Positions 1 to 11,999 of a stretch of DNA of 64,000 nt are shown here, one piece after another. Made by a program: the position numbers and the translations under genes. Source of the DNA: Datnioides undecimradiatus (Eukaryota; Chordata; Actinopteri; Lobotiformes; Datnioididae); NCBI GenBank assembly GCA_008933995.1, contig WARS01000169.1, positions 702,957-766,956 of the forward strand, given 5' to 3'. Under the pieces are notes generated by a model that worked only from the letters and a program-made list of their open reading frames with translations, was not told the DNA's origin and searched no databases. Numbering within the stretch: the stretch's first letter is position 1; each line of letters starts with the position of its first letter.

Positions 1-1202
1 TATTTTCAAATGATACCCAGTGCTGCCAGAATGCTGAACGCTTACAAGCATGGCACACATCAGCTGAATAATTAGTTTCTCCTGTAATGTTCTGTGTGCA
101 CGTTTCAGCACTGCACAAAGTTGCGTAAATAACAAATTAATGAACATTACAAAAAGCTGTCACATGACCTGCTGTCAACTTGGCCTGGATGAGGACTGAA
201 ATGACCCGAACTCACACACTCAAGAAATGTAGATGCCTCAAATGTTCACTGTGAGCTCTGTAAATTACAGCTTTACTTCATGTGTTAACATTATAGTTGC
301 TGCATTGCACTCCTGCTTTCTTACCCCAGAGCTGCTAAAAATAGCATGCGTGGCATATGTAATTGCACATAATGACAGGACCGCTGGTGTGTGCACTAAA
401 CTAACCTGTAATAATGCATAACGCGATGTTCATGAATCAGCATTGGCAGAGTTTGTTCATACGCGTCCCCTGAAGAGGCCAGAGCACAGGGCCACGTGCA
501 GAACAGCTGGTAGATGTTCAGCGACTTGCTCGTGGACTCTTCCACAGACACTGACATGTTGGTGTTTCTGGATGCGTTTCCCGCTAACTTTGCTGATTGG
601 AAGCACTGGATTTGAAATCAAAGTTGTGCTTTTTGGTCTGCTCTGGGTCAGAGTACATGTTCCATTTTGACAGTGTAATATATAATTGTTTAAAAAGTTT
701 TCATCGCACGTGAACAAAAATGACGAGGGTTGCAGCTGGAAGGCAAGTCAACCAAGGCAAAGACTCATTACAATGCAAGCTGATTTTAAATCTTTTGACC
801 ACACGGTGAAAGGTGTTACTCACCTTGGTAAATTAAGGTTGTATCAAGCTCACTGTGACTGATTATAATCCTTTGTGTGTGTAAACATATTACTCATTAT
901 ATTATATTATTGAATAACAGCTCAAATCCCTGTCACAAATGATGCTGAATTTCTTGCAGCCAGTTTACGGTTTACAGGCAAAAGGCATTTAATGTCAACC
1001 AGGAAATCTTTTGCTTTATATCGGTAGGATCATGAGCGGGCCAACGATAGAACATCTACATACACGGACTTATTCTGCTGATAATGCAGAGTGTATTGGT
1101 GATATTCTGACAGTGTTGCTAAATAATACATCACGTTTCTCTTTCCCATCCATCTTTTTTTCTGCAACTGTCCATCACTGTCCATACCTGTGGCAGGAGA
1201 GC

Positions 1203-1204
<2 letters not shown>
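1..1204. other. Gene-free AT-rich DNA
   Basis: Only short chance reading frames are present and none has recognisable protein character. I see no repeat family, RNA gene or clear regulatory cluster here. Confidence 0.7.
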
Positions 1205-1253
<49 letters not shown>

Positions 1254-1255
1254 TG
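1205..1255. repeat. (GT)n microsatellite
   Basis: There are twenty-one uninterrupted GT units (1205-1246), followed by an AT interruption and more GT. Dinucleotide tracts of this length are common in fish genomes and usually polymorphic. The Val/Cys- and Thr/His-rich open frames over this tract are artefacts of the repeat. Confidence 0.97.
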
Positions 1256-2524
1256 GTTTACGGGGAAAGCACAGGCATGTGAGCAGGCCACCAGAGATTA
1301 GCTCCAGGACAACCCCCAGGCATCGACTCCACACACACCACCATCCACCACACACTATGCACGCATAATATAAATAAGTACCCATACACAGACCACAACA
1401 CAGAGCCACTCTATTATTCAGCAGTCTGCCAACAGAGCAGGGACTGATGAAGAAGGAGATGAAGAGATAGACCGGGATGGGATGACAGGCAACTTGTTTG
1501 TTTGCCAAATAATTAAGGAGACATCAGTCTGTGCTGGAGCTCAGATTTAAAGAGGAGCAGCACGGGCAGACCGAAAGAGTTGTAATGACGCTGACAGCTG
1601 TGGGCTTGATTCTGTCGCTCATGTAGATTTTTATCTCTCACAGACAATCAGAGGCACATGCAAGGGCAGGAAGTGCTTTCATCACAGGCAAGAACATACG
1701 GGCTCATCTCAGTAAACTGGGAGAGACTGCGTTGGCACAATACATGCCAACTCTCTGTTTCTGGGGTGATGGGGCACAGCTAAAACCAGCCCGGTCCAGG
1801 AAATGTAACTGTTCCAGTACCCCCGTATCATTTCATAGAGTGATGGTGAAAATCAGATTAAGTAGTAAGGATGTGGATATTAACATAATTTGAAATATTT
1901 GAAATCATTACAACCGATAATTGTTACTATGTTTGTCTGATTCAGCTTAAGTTATTATCATGATCTAACTAATCAATGAGTATTTTCTTATTATATTAGA
2001 ATATGGTGGTTATATTATTCCAGTCAGATTAAGGATTGGGGTGAACATATGTGGGGAAGTGGAGATGAACATTTCTTATATATCAGCTGGATTTTATCTT
2101 AATTCGACACAAAAATGGGACATACTGTATGACAACTTTAGCTGATGTTCCTATCTATTTATTACAGGTGCTAGCATTTTTGATGGATAATCCGTGAGCA
2201 CAAACAATAGAAATATTGTAATCCAGGGAAAATACATATGTGCCATTCATGGTCCTTACGTCAAGAGATTGGGTTTGAGTTGGTTTGGTTTCGAGATTAT
2301 TACAAAATAATCAATCTGTTCTTTACCAGTGTAACTCATTCATTAAATTGGACCAATGTTCAAAGGCAGACGCTGTTTTTAAGTAAATAATGGCCACAAA
2401 TGACTAAATAACTCAACAATACTTCACCCAGTTTGTGTCGTGTTCCTCTCAGTCTTCTTCTATTGTGCCAAATGGAGAATTTGGAATGACTAAAAACAAG
2501 TAGCAGAGTGAATGGGACTGAGGG
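1256..2524. other. Gene-free intergenic or intronic DNA
   Basis: Mostly AT-rich from about 1850 to 2500. A CA-rich patch at 1318-1350 is the only simple sequence. No coding or repeat signature was recognised. Confidence 0.65.
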
Positions 2525-2770
2525 ACAACAGTGTGTGCTTATTTATATCAAAGCGCCTATGCTAATCAGCTGGCTGGTAATGTGAGGTTGAGCTGCTCGG
2601 GGCTCCGTGGGTATTTGGACCACATTGCTCTGCTGTGCTGGCCAGGTAAGGCACGCTGCCAATGCCAGGCTCCAACCCAAGCTGGATTGGAAATGCAATG
2701 CAAGTGTGCTGGCACCGGCCACTGGCTTCAGCCACCACATTAACCTGTGGATGCTTCTGTGAAAAGACAC
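2525..2770. promoter_or_regulatory. Candidate conserved or transcribed segment with miR-124-like string
   Basis: This segment is more GC-rich than its flanks. It contains a TAATCAGCTGGCTGG-type homeodomain/E-box cluster near 2571-2586 and a CAG|GTAAGG string at 2642-2650 that matches a 5' splice donor. Bases 2647-2668 match mature miR-124 at 18 of 22 positions as I remember that sequence, including the whole seed. The flanks fold only weakly into a hairpin by eye. It could be a non-coding exon end, an enhancer or coincidence, and I have no conservation data. Confidence 0.2.
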
Positions 2771-4515
2771 TCTATATATATACAGGTATGAGATAAAATA
2801 ACAGCAGATTCAATACAAAGCTCGAGTCTCTGAAGAAATATATGCACTTATAAACTGATGTATTGTAAATATAGGAAGAGTCTCATGAGATCTATACAGC
2901 AGAGCATTGCAGTAGAGTTTCAGATCAAACATCTGATCATCTAAGGAGACTGAGCTGAGGCTGTGATCTGAGGTGGAAGGGCTGTGAGAGACCATCATGC
3001 ATATGCTCCACAGCATTGATAAGTTAAAGGTTAACAAGAGGAGAAACAATGATGCTGACAATGGGAAGGTTCGCCAGTAAAGCCAGCATAGACTCTTTAA
3101 AACCTTCAAATAATGTTTATTTTGCACAATGTGATGGTCTCAATTACACGTGGGGTGTGTCCAACTCCACTTTGCTGGCAAAACACTGCATAGTCTGGTT
3201 GCAAAGTAAGGCGCAAAGAGATTAAATTTAGGCTCTACTTACAATTAATCGCAGATATGTTTTGTGCAAACCTAAATTAAGCCGGTATTAAGCTGCTTTG
3301 CACTGCGTCTAAGGCACAGGGCTCAAAGAATCTGTCGGGCTGTCCTGTGAGACAGTGAGCAGTGACTCAGTGCTATTTTGCATGTATGCATGCTAAAGTC
3401 AGCATGATGATGACGATGATGAGAAAGGTAAAGCTAAGACAGTTAGCAGGTATAATTATCAACATTTCAACATTTTCGTTCAGGGTAACATTCTAGCATT
3501 GCGAAATGCAAAATAGACTCCATCTCTCAAAATGACTCCATATTTATTTTGTTAGATATCTTCCATTTTTCTAAACCCATCTTCTACATTGTTTCCCCAG
3601 GTCAGTGGAGATGCCAGTCTAAAACATGCTTTGAGTTATGGCTGAATGATAAAAATGTCAATGACTTTGCTGCTAGTCTGAAAGATTTTTAATGTGCAGC
3701 ACTCTGACCTCCACAACCTTACTTTTACATACGCTATACAAACATCTCACTGCTTCCTGCATCAACACTAGCAAATGCAGATTAGCTGCATTTAAATGAC
3801 GTCTGTTGCTATTGGCTGCATATGAATGGTTGTAGACTGTAAGTTGTAGACTGGTACATTTTATTGACGTCCTAAGTGTGGACAGCCGTGGGTTATTTGT
3901 GTATGTTGGTGTTTTTTGGTTTTGTTCAGACCTTCTAAACTCCCACAGAGTTGAAGTTCACTGGAAGTTGCTCCATTGTCTGGGAATAAGATGTTTTTAT
4001 GATAAGCTTTTGCATAAATCCCTGTCATATCTTCAGCAGTAACTCTGTTGTTTACATCAAAATTTGCATAAAACATAGTATAATTTGATCTTTTTGGACT
4101 CTTAGAGGCAGCGAGAATACCTGCAGTCCAATATCTACTCTTCTTTTAGCTTTGCTTTGGTCCACAATGTTCACCCACTAGCAAGATAAGTAAATATCAT
4201 GGCCACTACAGAGCTTTCTGTCTTGAAGGTTGTTGCTTCAGGGCATTTCCTGAAACGACTGATGCTGTCGTGCATCTTGGGAGAACAGTCGCAAAGTTGT
4301 TGATTGTGTGAACTGTGGATTCATCACTGCCAGGGACTACTTTCAGCATATATACAGTTATACAGTTGTTATATATTGTTACATTGTCTTCTGTTGCATT
4401 ACTGAAGATTTCAATTTTTAAGCTTCTTTTAGCTTATCAATAAGCTTATGAAGCGTATTGATAAGTGGATACATACACTTCCATATCTTTTAAATGTCTC
4501 TTATGTACAGAGTAA
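2771..4515. other. Gene-free intergenic or intronic DNA
   Basis: Nothing coding was recognised. A short ATG/ATC-rich run occurs near 3405-3422. A small fold-back with 10-bp arms (CTTATCAATA and its complement) lies near 4433-4465. Confidence 0.6.
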
Positions 4516-4625
4516 GGCTAGTTATTATCCCAGTTTCAGTGTTCTTGCTAAATTAAGCTAACCAGCTGCTGGTTCCACCTTGATACATGAGAGTAGTCTT
4601 GATTTTCATATCAAACTCCTTGGGG
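4516..4625 (+). mobile_element. Dispersed teleost repeat fragment
   Basis: The order of motifs (a GCTAG start, CCAGTTTC, AAGCTAACCAGCTGCTGG, CATGAGAGTAGT, then ATCAAACTC) follows a very common dispersed teleost repeat whose usual form reads GCTAAGCTAACCGGCTGCTGG then ACATGAGAGTGGTAT. I cannot name the family with certainty. The copy is short and diverged, so it is an old insertion scrap with no coding capacity. Confidence 0.6.
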
Positions 4626-7289
4626 AAAAAAAGGTCCCGAAATATAGAAATATTGAAAAAATGCTGAGTCATCCAGTATTTGATGTCATTAAGTTGCTAG
4701 CTTGAGTTGTAGGACAGCAGTGAAACACAGTTGTTTGACTGTAGGTCATTGAAAGAGCAACAGTGGGACAAAACAGGATCCTTGGGGAATGCCCCAATTA
4801 AACTAAATTACAAAGGAATGGGTCTTTTTAACAGAGAAGACTGAGTCAAACAAGTTCTTCTAACCCAAAAAACATAAAGAGATTTGACCAGGTCAAAAGG
4901 TCATAGGTAAAATTGAGAAACATTGTCTGAGTGCTGAGAAAAGTTCTAAAACTGCAAAGTTTAGTGTCTTGCTCCTTTATTGGTCTCAAAAATATCTGAT
5001 AGTGGGATTTTGAATATTGGTTGCAGTTGTTTTCACCTTCTGTTGCCCTGTGGCTCTCGGCTTGTCACTTTCCGTTCTTTCATCTTCCTTCTCTTTGCTC
5101 TCCCGTTCACACATTCTCTGACCCTGACTTCCTCTCTCTCATTTTATGGTTCTCTTTTTCTCACAAGCTTTCTGTCCCTTAACCAAACAGTCGTAACTCT
5201 GTAATTGGATATGCTGAGATCCTTAATGAAGCAGCTGACGGCCCTCTGGCTGTCCTGTCGTCTTCCTCTTAGAATTTTGCTGACAGTAAGACTTTCGAAG
5301 TTGGAGGGCGACTTTAGCGGGGGCCTCTGTAAAAACTTCTAATGTAACTCACCCAGCTGGCACGCTGCAGTGTGAGTGTGTGTCAGAGGCTTTTGTTACT
5401 GTGACTTTGTGGGCAGAGCATTCGAGTGCACAAATGTGTGAATGTCCATGTCAGTGGAAACCTTGTATCTGCAAGTTTGGTATTTATCGAGGTTTCAAAT
5501 AAGATGAAGGACAATATGGTCTTCTGTGAGCCCAAACAAATACGACCCCTCGGGCTCGTGATAAAACCTGTAACAAGGTTCTGAAAGTTTGCTTCCATCA
5601 GCCTTTAAACAGCTCCCTGGATTTTATTTTTGGAGATACGTGGTTTTCACCGGAAGTGTTGGCAGTGAATTACAGTCAGAGGTACAGTTAATTAAAAATC
5701 TAATTAATGTGAATCTAATGAGCAGTAGCAGCAGAAGCGAGCCCTGTCAGCTTGTCGAGGCTTATTTACAGTCATACTACATATGTCTTGTCTTAAACTC
5801 TGTGTATGACAAATCTGCTGCTGCTGTGACATTTACCCGCAGTCAGGATCGTCTGGAACGGTTCCCGCTGGTATTTCAGGAGAGTTTGGATGCTGAAAGC
5901 TGGTATAGACAGGAGGGAGTTTGTCACTGAGGTTGTTATTGCGCGGACCGAGGTGAGGGCCGGCGTCCCAGAGCTGCCGTCCTCGCTTCACGCCCACTTT
6001 AACAGCTAAACAGAATAGAAAGCTCCACCACCACCCACAGTATCATTTACATTGTCACATCCAAGGTTTCTACAGGTCGTTTAAAACAGAAGCATTATGC
6101 TTTTTGATGTTTTTGATGTTTCTGAAGCGAAGTCTCAAAGCCAAGTTTAAACTTTACTGCACTGTGCTCTAGTTTTTTAATAAGGTACCAGGAAATGAGC
6201 AACTAACAAATCACTATCAGGTCATTTCTAAATCACTTACTGTACCTTAGTTAAAAATAAAATGGGCACATTTCAAAGTACCATACTAATGAAACAGAAG
6301 GTAATGATTATTTTCTCCATACCTGTGGATGCACATGCTGTTGATGTTCTCCCATTGGAGTCTTTTTCACAGTTAATGACAAATAGTACATGGGAATAGT
6401 CTGCTCTCAAGCACATGACGCGTCATTTACTCCTGAGGGCATCTTCCCGCATGTGTGACAACACATAAATATGTGGGAGGGAATAAATATGCTTGTGTGT
6501 GATCGGGGTTTGGATATGTCAGCTTGTATGTGTGAGTGTGTGCACACATGCACTCCCTGCGGAAGGCGTCTGCAGACACCTGACTGAGTCCAGGCCCGAG
6601 CCTTCAGTGTTAATTGACTTGATGACACAGCCACAGTGGGAGGAAGATAACTAATGAGTCTGCTCCATTTACCCACTTACTAGCAACCCATCAACTGACT
6701 GTACAGCAGAACTATGACTAGCATCATAAAACTTAAATGACTCAAATGGAAGAGGGCCTATATTCATGGATCAGCTTTTAGCAGCAGATGTCACATTTCC
6801 ATATTATTAAACTTAGAATTATGACTCATACAAAGCCATGAATGTGATTATGCAGCCCAAGGGGGAAACCCAGGCAGACTACATCCTGCTAACTCAGTTG
6901 TCGCTGCAAAATTTAAGTATGAAAAATCCACTTAAATCTCCTGAGCAGCTATTGAACATTTGTGAGGTAAATCTAATTTTTCAGGAGCTGATTTTCTAAA
7001 TTTACATGTATTTAGCTTATTTTTATGAATAGTTTGAATATGAAAGTGTTTGGATTAGGCTGACATTGCCCCAAGATTCCCATACTTGTGTGTGTGGTGT
7101 TCTAGCTTTAGTAACCACTCACAGGATACATCATTGTCACATTATGTTCACATACATGTTAAATATATTTACTTTGTGGCATGTCCTGCTTGAAAACATT
7201 AAATGGGAAGTTTGGTGTTTTCAGCCTAAACCCTGTTTTCCCATGTTTTTGTGTCTTAATAGCTAATGGGGACAACATTTTTTAAAATT
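4626..7289. other. Gene-free DNA; a possible repeat scrap near 6170-6300
   Basis: No coding region was recognised. A stretch at 6170-6300, rich in GGTACC, AACTAACAAATCACTA and CATTTCTAAAT words, resembles a low-complexity dispersed fish repeat, but too weakly to call. The stretch 6590-6690 (TGACTTGATGACAC, ATAACTAATGAG) has some enhancer-like motif content. Confidence 0.55.
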
Positions 7290-7450
7290 GATCCAGTATC
7301 GAGCGAGAGCGCTGCAGCCGGCAGCCATGAAACATGCTGAAATGTAATCCTCTGGGCAATTGCGCCCGTCAATGTACATCCACTAAAAGTGCTCGTTCTT
7401 GCCACTGACAGGCTCAGATTGTTATTCCAAGTGTCTGACAACATTATAGA
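7290..7450. promoter_or_regulatory. Candidate regulatory segment
   Basis: This is a short block of higher sequence complexity between AT-rich flanks. It contains GGGCAATTGCGCCCGTCAATG at about 7356-7375 and an ATTGTTATT SOX-like word at 7418-7426. It has no open frame with protein character. The call rests on composition and motifs only. Confidence 0.2.
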
Positions 7451-9064
7451 AAGAGTCCCTACAGAGGCGGAACTTCATGTTAAAAAGTACGATCCTTTAA
7501 ACCAGGGGCAGCTTTAATATCGCTCTTTTTCAGAACTATCAGACTCCAGTCAAAATAATTGTAATTTTGTCAACTTTCAGTTTTTACATAAGAAAATTTA
7601 AACTTAGCAAAAGCATCTTAGGTAGTGAGGTTACAGTTACAACAATCACAAACTCTGGGTTAGTCATGATAAACCCTGAATTCACCGACATGAAAATGTT
7701 TGGCTATATGGAGCGTTTCCCCTTAGCATCTTTTTTCAATGGCCGACCTCCATGTTCCTAATATTTTCATATATTTGTGTGAATTAAGCGTTTACATTTT
7801 CATTTTCATTTTTTTTTTTTTTTCATTTTAAATCTTTAAGAACCACAAACAAAATTAAAATCCAAACTATCAGTTATGAAAATAAACACAGGGGTACAAT
7901 ATGGTGATACAACAAACCTAGAGCACCAATTTAAAAACCACTGACTACTCCAACCAGTGACGCAAAATATGTATTATCTGTTAATATTTTAAGAATTAAA
8001 CTCAATTGCAAGTTACACCTACAACTAGATCTAAACATCACACAAATAAAGATAGAATCCAACAATAAGTTCCAAACAAATACCTCTGAAAGTCTTAATG
8101 AAGGCTGGACTAGTTCTGTCCCTTTGTCTTTACTGTATCAAAGAAATCTCCCCACAGAGGTCATTATATGGGCTCGCAGAGGATAAGTGCCACACGATGA
8201 AATATAAAGAAAGGCAGCATATATAGTGAACAAAATATTAATTGTCTAAAGTTAAAACTTTTTCAAGATGTTTCTTTTTTCCAAGACAGTAATAAAGCTC
8301 ATTAAGAATAGAACTCATTAACGTACGTAGGCCCAAGGTACGAATCCGTGTTAATCATGTGACAGAGGAACTGGTCTATAATAAAGAAAACTGTAGTTGA
8401 AAAAAGTGCAATGATCTTGTTTAGCTGACAAACCCTAAATCCTGTCTCCACATAATAAAGTCCGGATTTTCCAAGGAGACAGGCAAGCTGATCGCCGACG
8501 TGTGAATACTTTAAAAAAACCTTCATCGCGTCAACATTTTGTCCTCTACTTTGAAAATCACTTGACTAACTTCCCAAGCAACTGGGTAGACTTTAGTGCA
8601 GTTCTGTACAGTCGTTTCACACAAAGACAGGCATGCTTGCTCCTGAATGCTTAATGATTCTGCCTAATGATTCTGATAATAACAGATGGGGGGGGACGAA
8701 TTAGAAAGAGAATTAGTACAAACAATTAGCTCTAAAATACCCCAGCTCACAAAGAATGATAATTCAGTGTGCACTGATGGAGCACTTCTTCATTCGGTAT
8801 AGCCTCAATTTGAATAAACTAAACAGCGGTACAGAGCTTTAACTAGTCACATCTCCTTTTACACGCTGCAGCGGAGGAGGAGGGGGGTGTTGTGTGTCAC
8901 TTTCCTTCACAATTCATTTCATTTTGCAGATTGTGCTGAAAATTACTTACATTCAAAACACAGAAAAGCTGAAGCTGCGAGTTAGCGAGTGGGATGAGTT
9001 TATAACAGTGTTGCAGTCTGTGGGAATGCACAAAGGTCTGTGTGAATCTCACTCTCTGTCTTTT
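7451..9064. other. Gene-free AT-rich DNA with T15 tract
   Basis: A CATTTT-type repeat runs into fifteen T residues (7809-7823). The word TAATGATTCTG is duplicated at 8651-8674. There is no coding or RNA gene signal. Confidence 0.6.
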
Positions 9065-9501
9065 ACAGTGGATATAAAAAAACCTGCACACCCTTATGAA
9101 ACTGCACATTTTTGAAATCCGATGAGAGAAGTAAAAATAATGTAGCTGTCAGCCTTGTCCCGTCTTTAATGTGATCTTATTAAAACCAAAATGTTGAGAA
9201 ACAAAAACCCAAAAGGTTAATCACGTTGAATTAAGTTTAAAAATATAACACCATAACTGCATATTTCAGCACAACCTTCCATAATGTCGGCTCCAGTTAA
9301 CCAATCACGTTCACAATCATGCCTGTAGGTAAATAGCGTACACCTGCCATCAAAGAAAGCGATTCTGACTCAAACCAGATTAAAGTCAGCTATTGCTACA
9401 TGATGTTTGGGGTTGCAGCCGACTGGGAGAGCCATGGGCTGCAAAGAGTTCCCAAAGAAATTGTGAGTTGAGAGGTTCAAACGTTCAGAAGAGGGATAGA
9501 A

Positions 9502-9690
9502 ATGATGTCACCGGCAACACTGAAGGAACTAGAGGACCTTCTGGCAGGTACTGGTCAATCCTTGCATGTAACAACCATCTACTGTATTCTGCACAGGTCC
9601 GTTCTGTGGGGTAGGATGGCAAAAAGGCAAATCCAAGTCAATCCAAACCCATCGGCCAGATTCAACGTTACCCCACAACATTTGGGGTAA
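9502..9690 (+). pseudogene. Tc1-like transposase fragment
   Basis: This open frame is the best preserved part of the Tc1 relic. TLKELEDLLAGTG, HVTTIYCILHRS and LWGRMAKR, followed by ARFNVTPQHL, correspond to the linker between the DNA-binding and catalytic regions of Tc1-like transposases. The usual continuation toward the DDE catalytic domain is lost because the frame runs into a perfect fold-back at 9655-9703. No catalytic residues remain, so the product cannot be a functional transposase. Confidence 0.75.
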
Positions 9691-9703
9691 CGTTGAATCT
9701 GGA
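9655..9703. repeat. Perfect 20-bp fold-back inside the Tc1 relic
   Basis: Bases 9656-9675 and 9683-9702 are exact reverse complements, separated by 7 bases. The left arm begins CCAGATTCAACG and still codes for transposase residues (ARFNVTP). The right arm replaces the sequence expected next in the transposase gene. The right arm is therefore the newcomer, copied in inverted orientation from the left arm. Confidence 0.95.
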
Positions 9704-9790
9704 TGATCACAAAGGTACCTGACTGTGGGTCCGCTCTCCACAAAAGTAAACAGGAAGGGCTGGCGTATCACCTGCATGCACAATAGCAGT

Positions 9791-11429
9791 TTGGATTTTG
9801 AAATTGTGAGGTCATGTTATTTGGACGCAGACAAAATCTGGTTGTATTCATCATTCAGCATTAATGACAGACTGATGATCCAGTTAATTGCGATCGACAT
9901 GAAGAAGCATTGCCACCTGAACAGAATCAGACATGTTCCGACATGGTTCAGGACTTTATGAAATTTTGTGTAAAGTAAAAGAACCTCGCTAAAAACACTA
10001 CGGCTGAATGAAGGTCTAAATGACTAGAATTTTTATTGTGAGTCCAAGGCCGCCTCCTCCACTCTCCTTACAACCTCTCCATCCTCAAAATCTTCCCATC
10101 AACCCAAATGCCTTTCAGTCTGTTTTCTTTTGTCAATTACAAATCTGCAAAACGCCTCCTTGTCATTCATTTGTGCCTGTTCAAAGCATTCACCCAAGGT
10201 CAGAGTCATAAGTGACCCTCCATGTGTACACAATGAGCCGTTCGTGAATGGGGAGCGTTCGAAGGCCAACGCCAAGTGCAATCTCAAGGGTCTGATGATG
10301 TTCTGAAAAGACAAAGTGTTTTGTTCTGTGTTGGCTGTCGCAGTGTCAAGGACTCTGTGATGTTTTGGGCTGATTTAAAGTGTGAGTTTAGCTATCTGAA
10401 GTGCTAACTTCACTTTCTGTGTTTGCTCTGAGGAGCAGATTTAAGACCTCAAAAGTGCTTTGAGATGCAAGATTTTTTTTTTTCCCCACTTGCATTCTGA
10501 AAGTTATTGGAAATCTATCAAAGCATTTCACTTACGCTGACCTGCGTGTGCTGCTTTCAGGGACCTTTTCCAGGCTATCAACACAGCTATGGATTTACTG
10601 CGATATGCCGAGGGCATAAATAGTTCATTAGTAATACATTGATAATGAGAAAGGCTAGCTGGCTAACAAATATGGATGTAAACAATGCATTATTCTATAT
10701 TCAAGATATAAGTTTAAAGACTAGTTTTGTGAGGCTGGTTTTCAAGGAAACACCCCGTGAATTTTGGTGAGAGACGCTAAATTGCGTGGGCGGTGATGGC
10801 ATGGTAACTCTGGTCTTCAGCATCAAAGATAGATGTGCTACCTGCCCATCTGCCACCTTGACTGCCACCCCCTTAATTTCCACTTCACTCCATATAGAGC
10901 GTGCCACACCATACACTGGCACCAGTTTAAAGTGGGATTGTCTAACATTGACGTGATTCCCAGGAATACTGAGCTCCAGCACCTGTGTTAGGAGGAGGAC
11001 CGTCAGACGGGTGTCGCTCCACTCCCTGTAACACGGTGTGTTCCTCCTGATGCACAATTACTGTGTGTAGTAATTGGGTCCGATTGGGTTATGTTAAGTG
11101 ACAACTGGACAGACAATGACTCTGGGGCCTATCACTGTCAGCAGATTGGGAGTCCAGCTAAATATATGATAGCAATTACAGCTTTGGTGGTGGCCAGAAC
11201 TACTGTGCTGCATCCCATGACGTTTGCCTACAGGGATAATAACTCTCAAAGTGTTAGCATTTTCTTAATTGTATTATTTCCAACATGCTGCCCCCCCCTC
11301 TGCCATCTCTCCCCCACTCTTCTGCTCCTTCCTTTCTTCCCCTCCCAAATGAGATGGGGTGATGGACTCCTCCATTACATGAATGCTATCAAGGGAGTGG
11401 TTAATGAGAACGGATAAAGCTCTCCCTAT
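9791..11429. other. Gene-free DNA
   Basis: Contains only chance open frames. A frame near 11091 reads DNDSGAYHCQQ, which recalls the end of an immunoglobulin V domain, but no other domain landmarks accompany it. C-rich low-complexity sequence lies at 11290-11345. Confidence 0.55.
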
Positions 11430-11960
11430 CAGTTAGCTGACCCATTATCGTCCCTTATTGTGGCAAAATCTCATTTGACTGTGTTTTAATTAAACAGTGC
11501 TGGCTAAGTAAAAGGCCGCCTCGTATTCAGCGCAGCTGAACCCGGGGCACCGCAGCAGTAATCATTTGGCACAGGTAACTTTTAATCATTCTGCCAACGC
11601 AACACGGGACTCACCCGCCGCTGTGATATGTAGGCAGCTTATTAGAGGCCCCTTTTGTTGGCTGCCCCCAATTGCTCTTTTTGAAAAACACAAGAAAGAA
11701 AAATCCCTTCAGTTTCACGGCCCGCTGTACGGCGTGGCATCAAGAGAAAAAGAGAGGGGGAATAAAAGGCGAGGAAGAGTGGGGGGAAAAAAAAAAAGAG
11801 GAGCTCAGCAAAGCATAGAAGCAAACCTAGCTTTAATCACCCCTCCCCGCCACACACCTAAAAGTTTTATAACAAACGCTACCACCTCCGCTGTGCTGCA
11901 AACCGTCTGGCTGCGAATAAAGTTTTGCAAGTGTGCCGTGCACTTGTCCTTGGAGGACAA
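11430..11960. promoter_or_regulatory. Candidate enhancer with paired TAATCATT / NFI-like half-sites
   Basis: CpG-containing, complex sequence that contrasts with its flanks. TAATCATTTGGC at 11559-11570 is echoed by TAATCATTCTGCCAA at 11583-11597, so two homeodomain-like sites are each followed by an NFI half-site (TTGGC and GCCAA, in opposite orientation). TTTTAATTAAAC at 11484-11495 is another homeodomain-like site. A purine-rich stretch starts near 11740. The 135-codon frame over this segment (11566-11973) is basic low-complexity sequence and not recognisable. Confidence 0.35.
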
Positions 11961-11999
11961 AAAGTTCTCCTGATGAGGGAAAGAAAAAGAAAAGAAATT

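Larger units (their letters stand above)
9065..9790 (+). mobile_element. Decayed Tc1/mariner-like DNA transposon
   Basis: The left end reads ACAGTGGATATAAAAA followed by CTGCACACCC, the typical start of a widespread fish Tc1-like family. It continues with family-typical blocks: TTAACCAATCACGTTC at about 9297-9312, TACACCTGCCATCA at 9340-9353, and a transposase start near 9433 (CCATGGGCTGCAAAGAG). Reading-frame breaks occur soon after that start (stops in the frame encoding GCKEFPKK). The middle of the transposase gene is deleted. The right part fades beyond about 9640, and no matching right terminal inverted repeat is visible, so the end given is approximate. The element is dead and probably old. 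Confidence 0.8.

Noticed and set aside
1131-1508. Frames encoding runs of Cys-Val or Thr-His
   Set aside because: They are translations of the (GT)21 microsatellite.
10701-11057. Minus-strand frame with EWSDTRLTV, faintly like Cys-loop receptor loop regions
   Set aside because: Only a few residues agree, and no Cys-loop or membrane segments follow. The pairing with other receptor landmarks fails.
11091-11200. Plus-strand frame reading DNDSGAYHCQQ, similar to the end of an immunoglobulin V domain
   Set aside because: The upstream part lacks the first cysteine, tryptophan and strand pattern at the right distances, no J-like or signal exon is near, and the open stretch is short. I treat it as chance resemblance.
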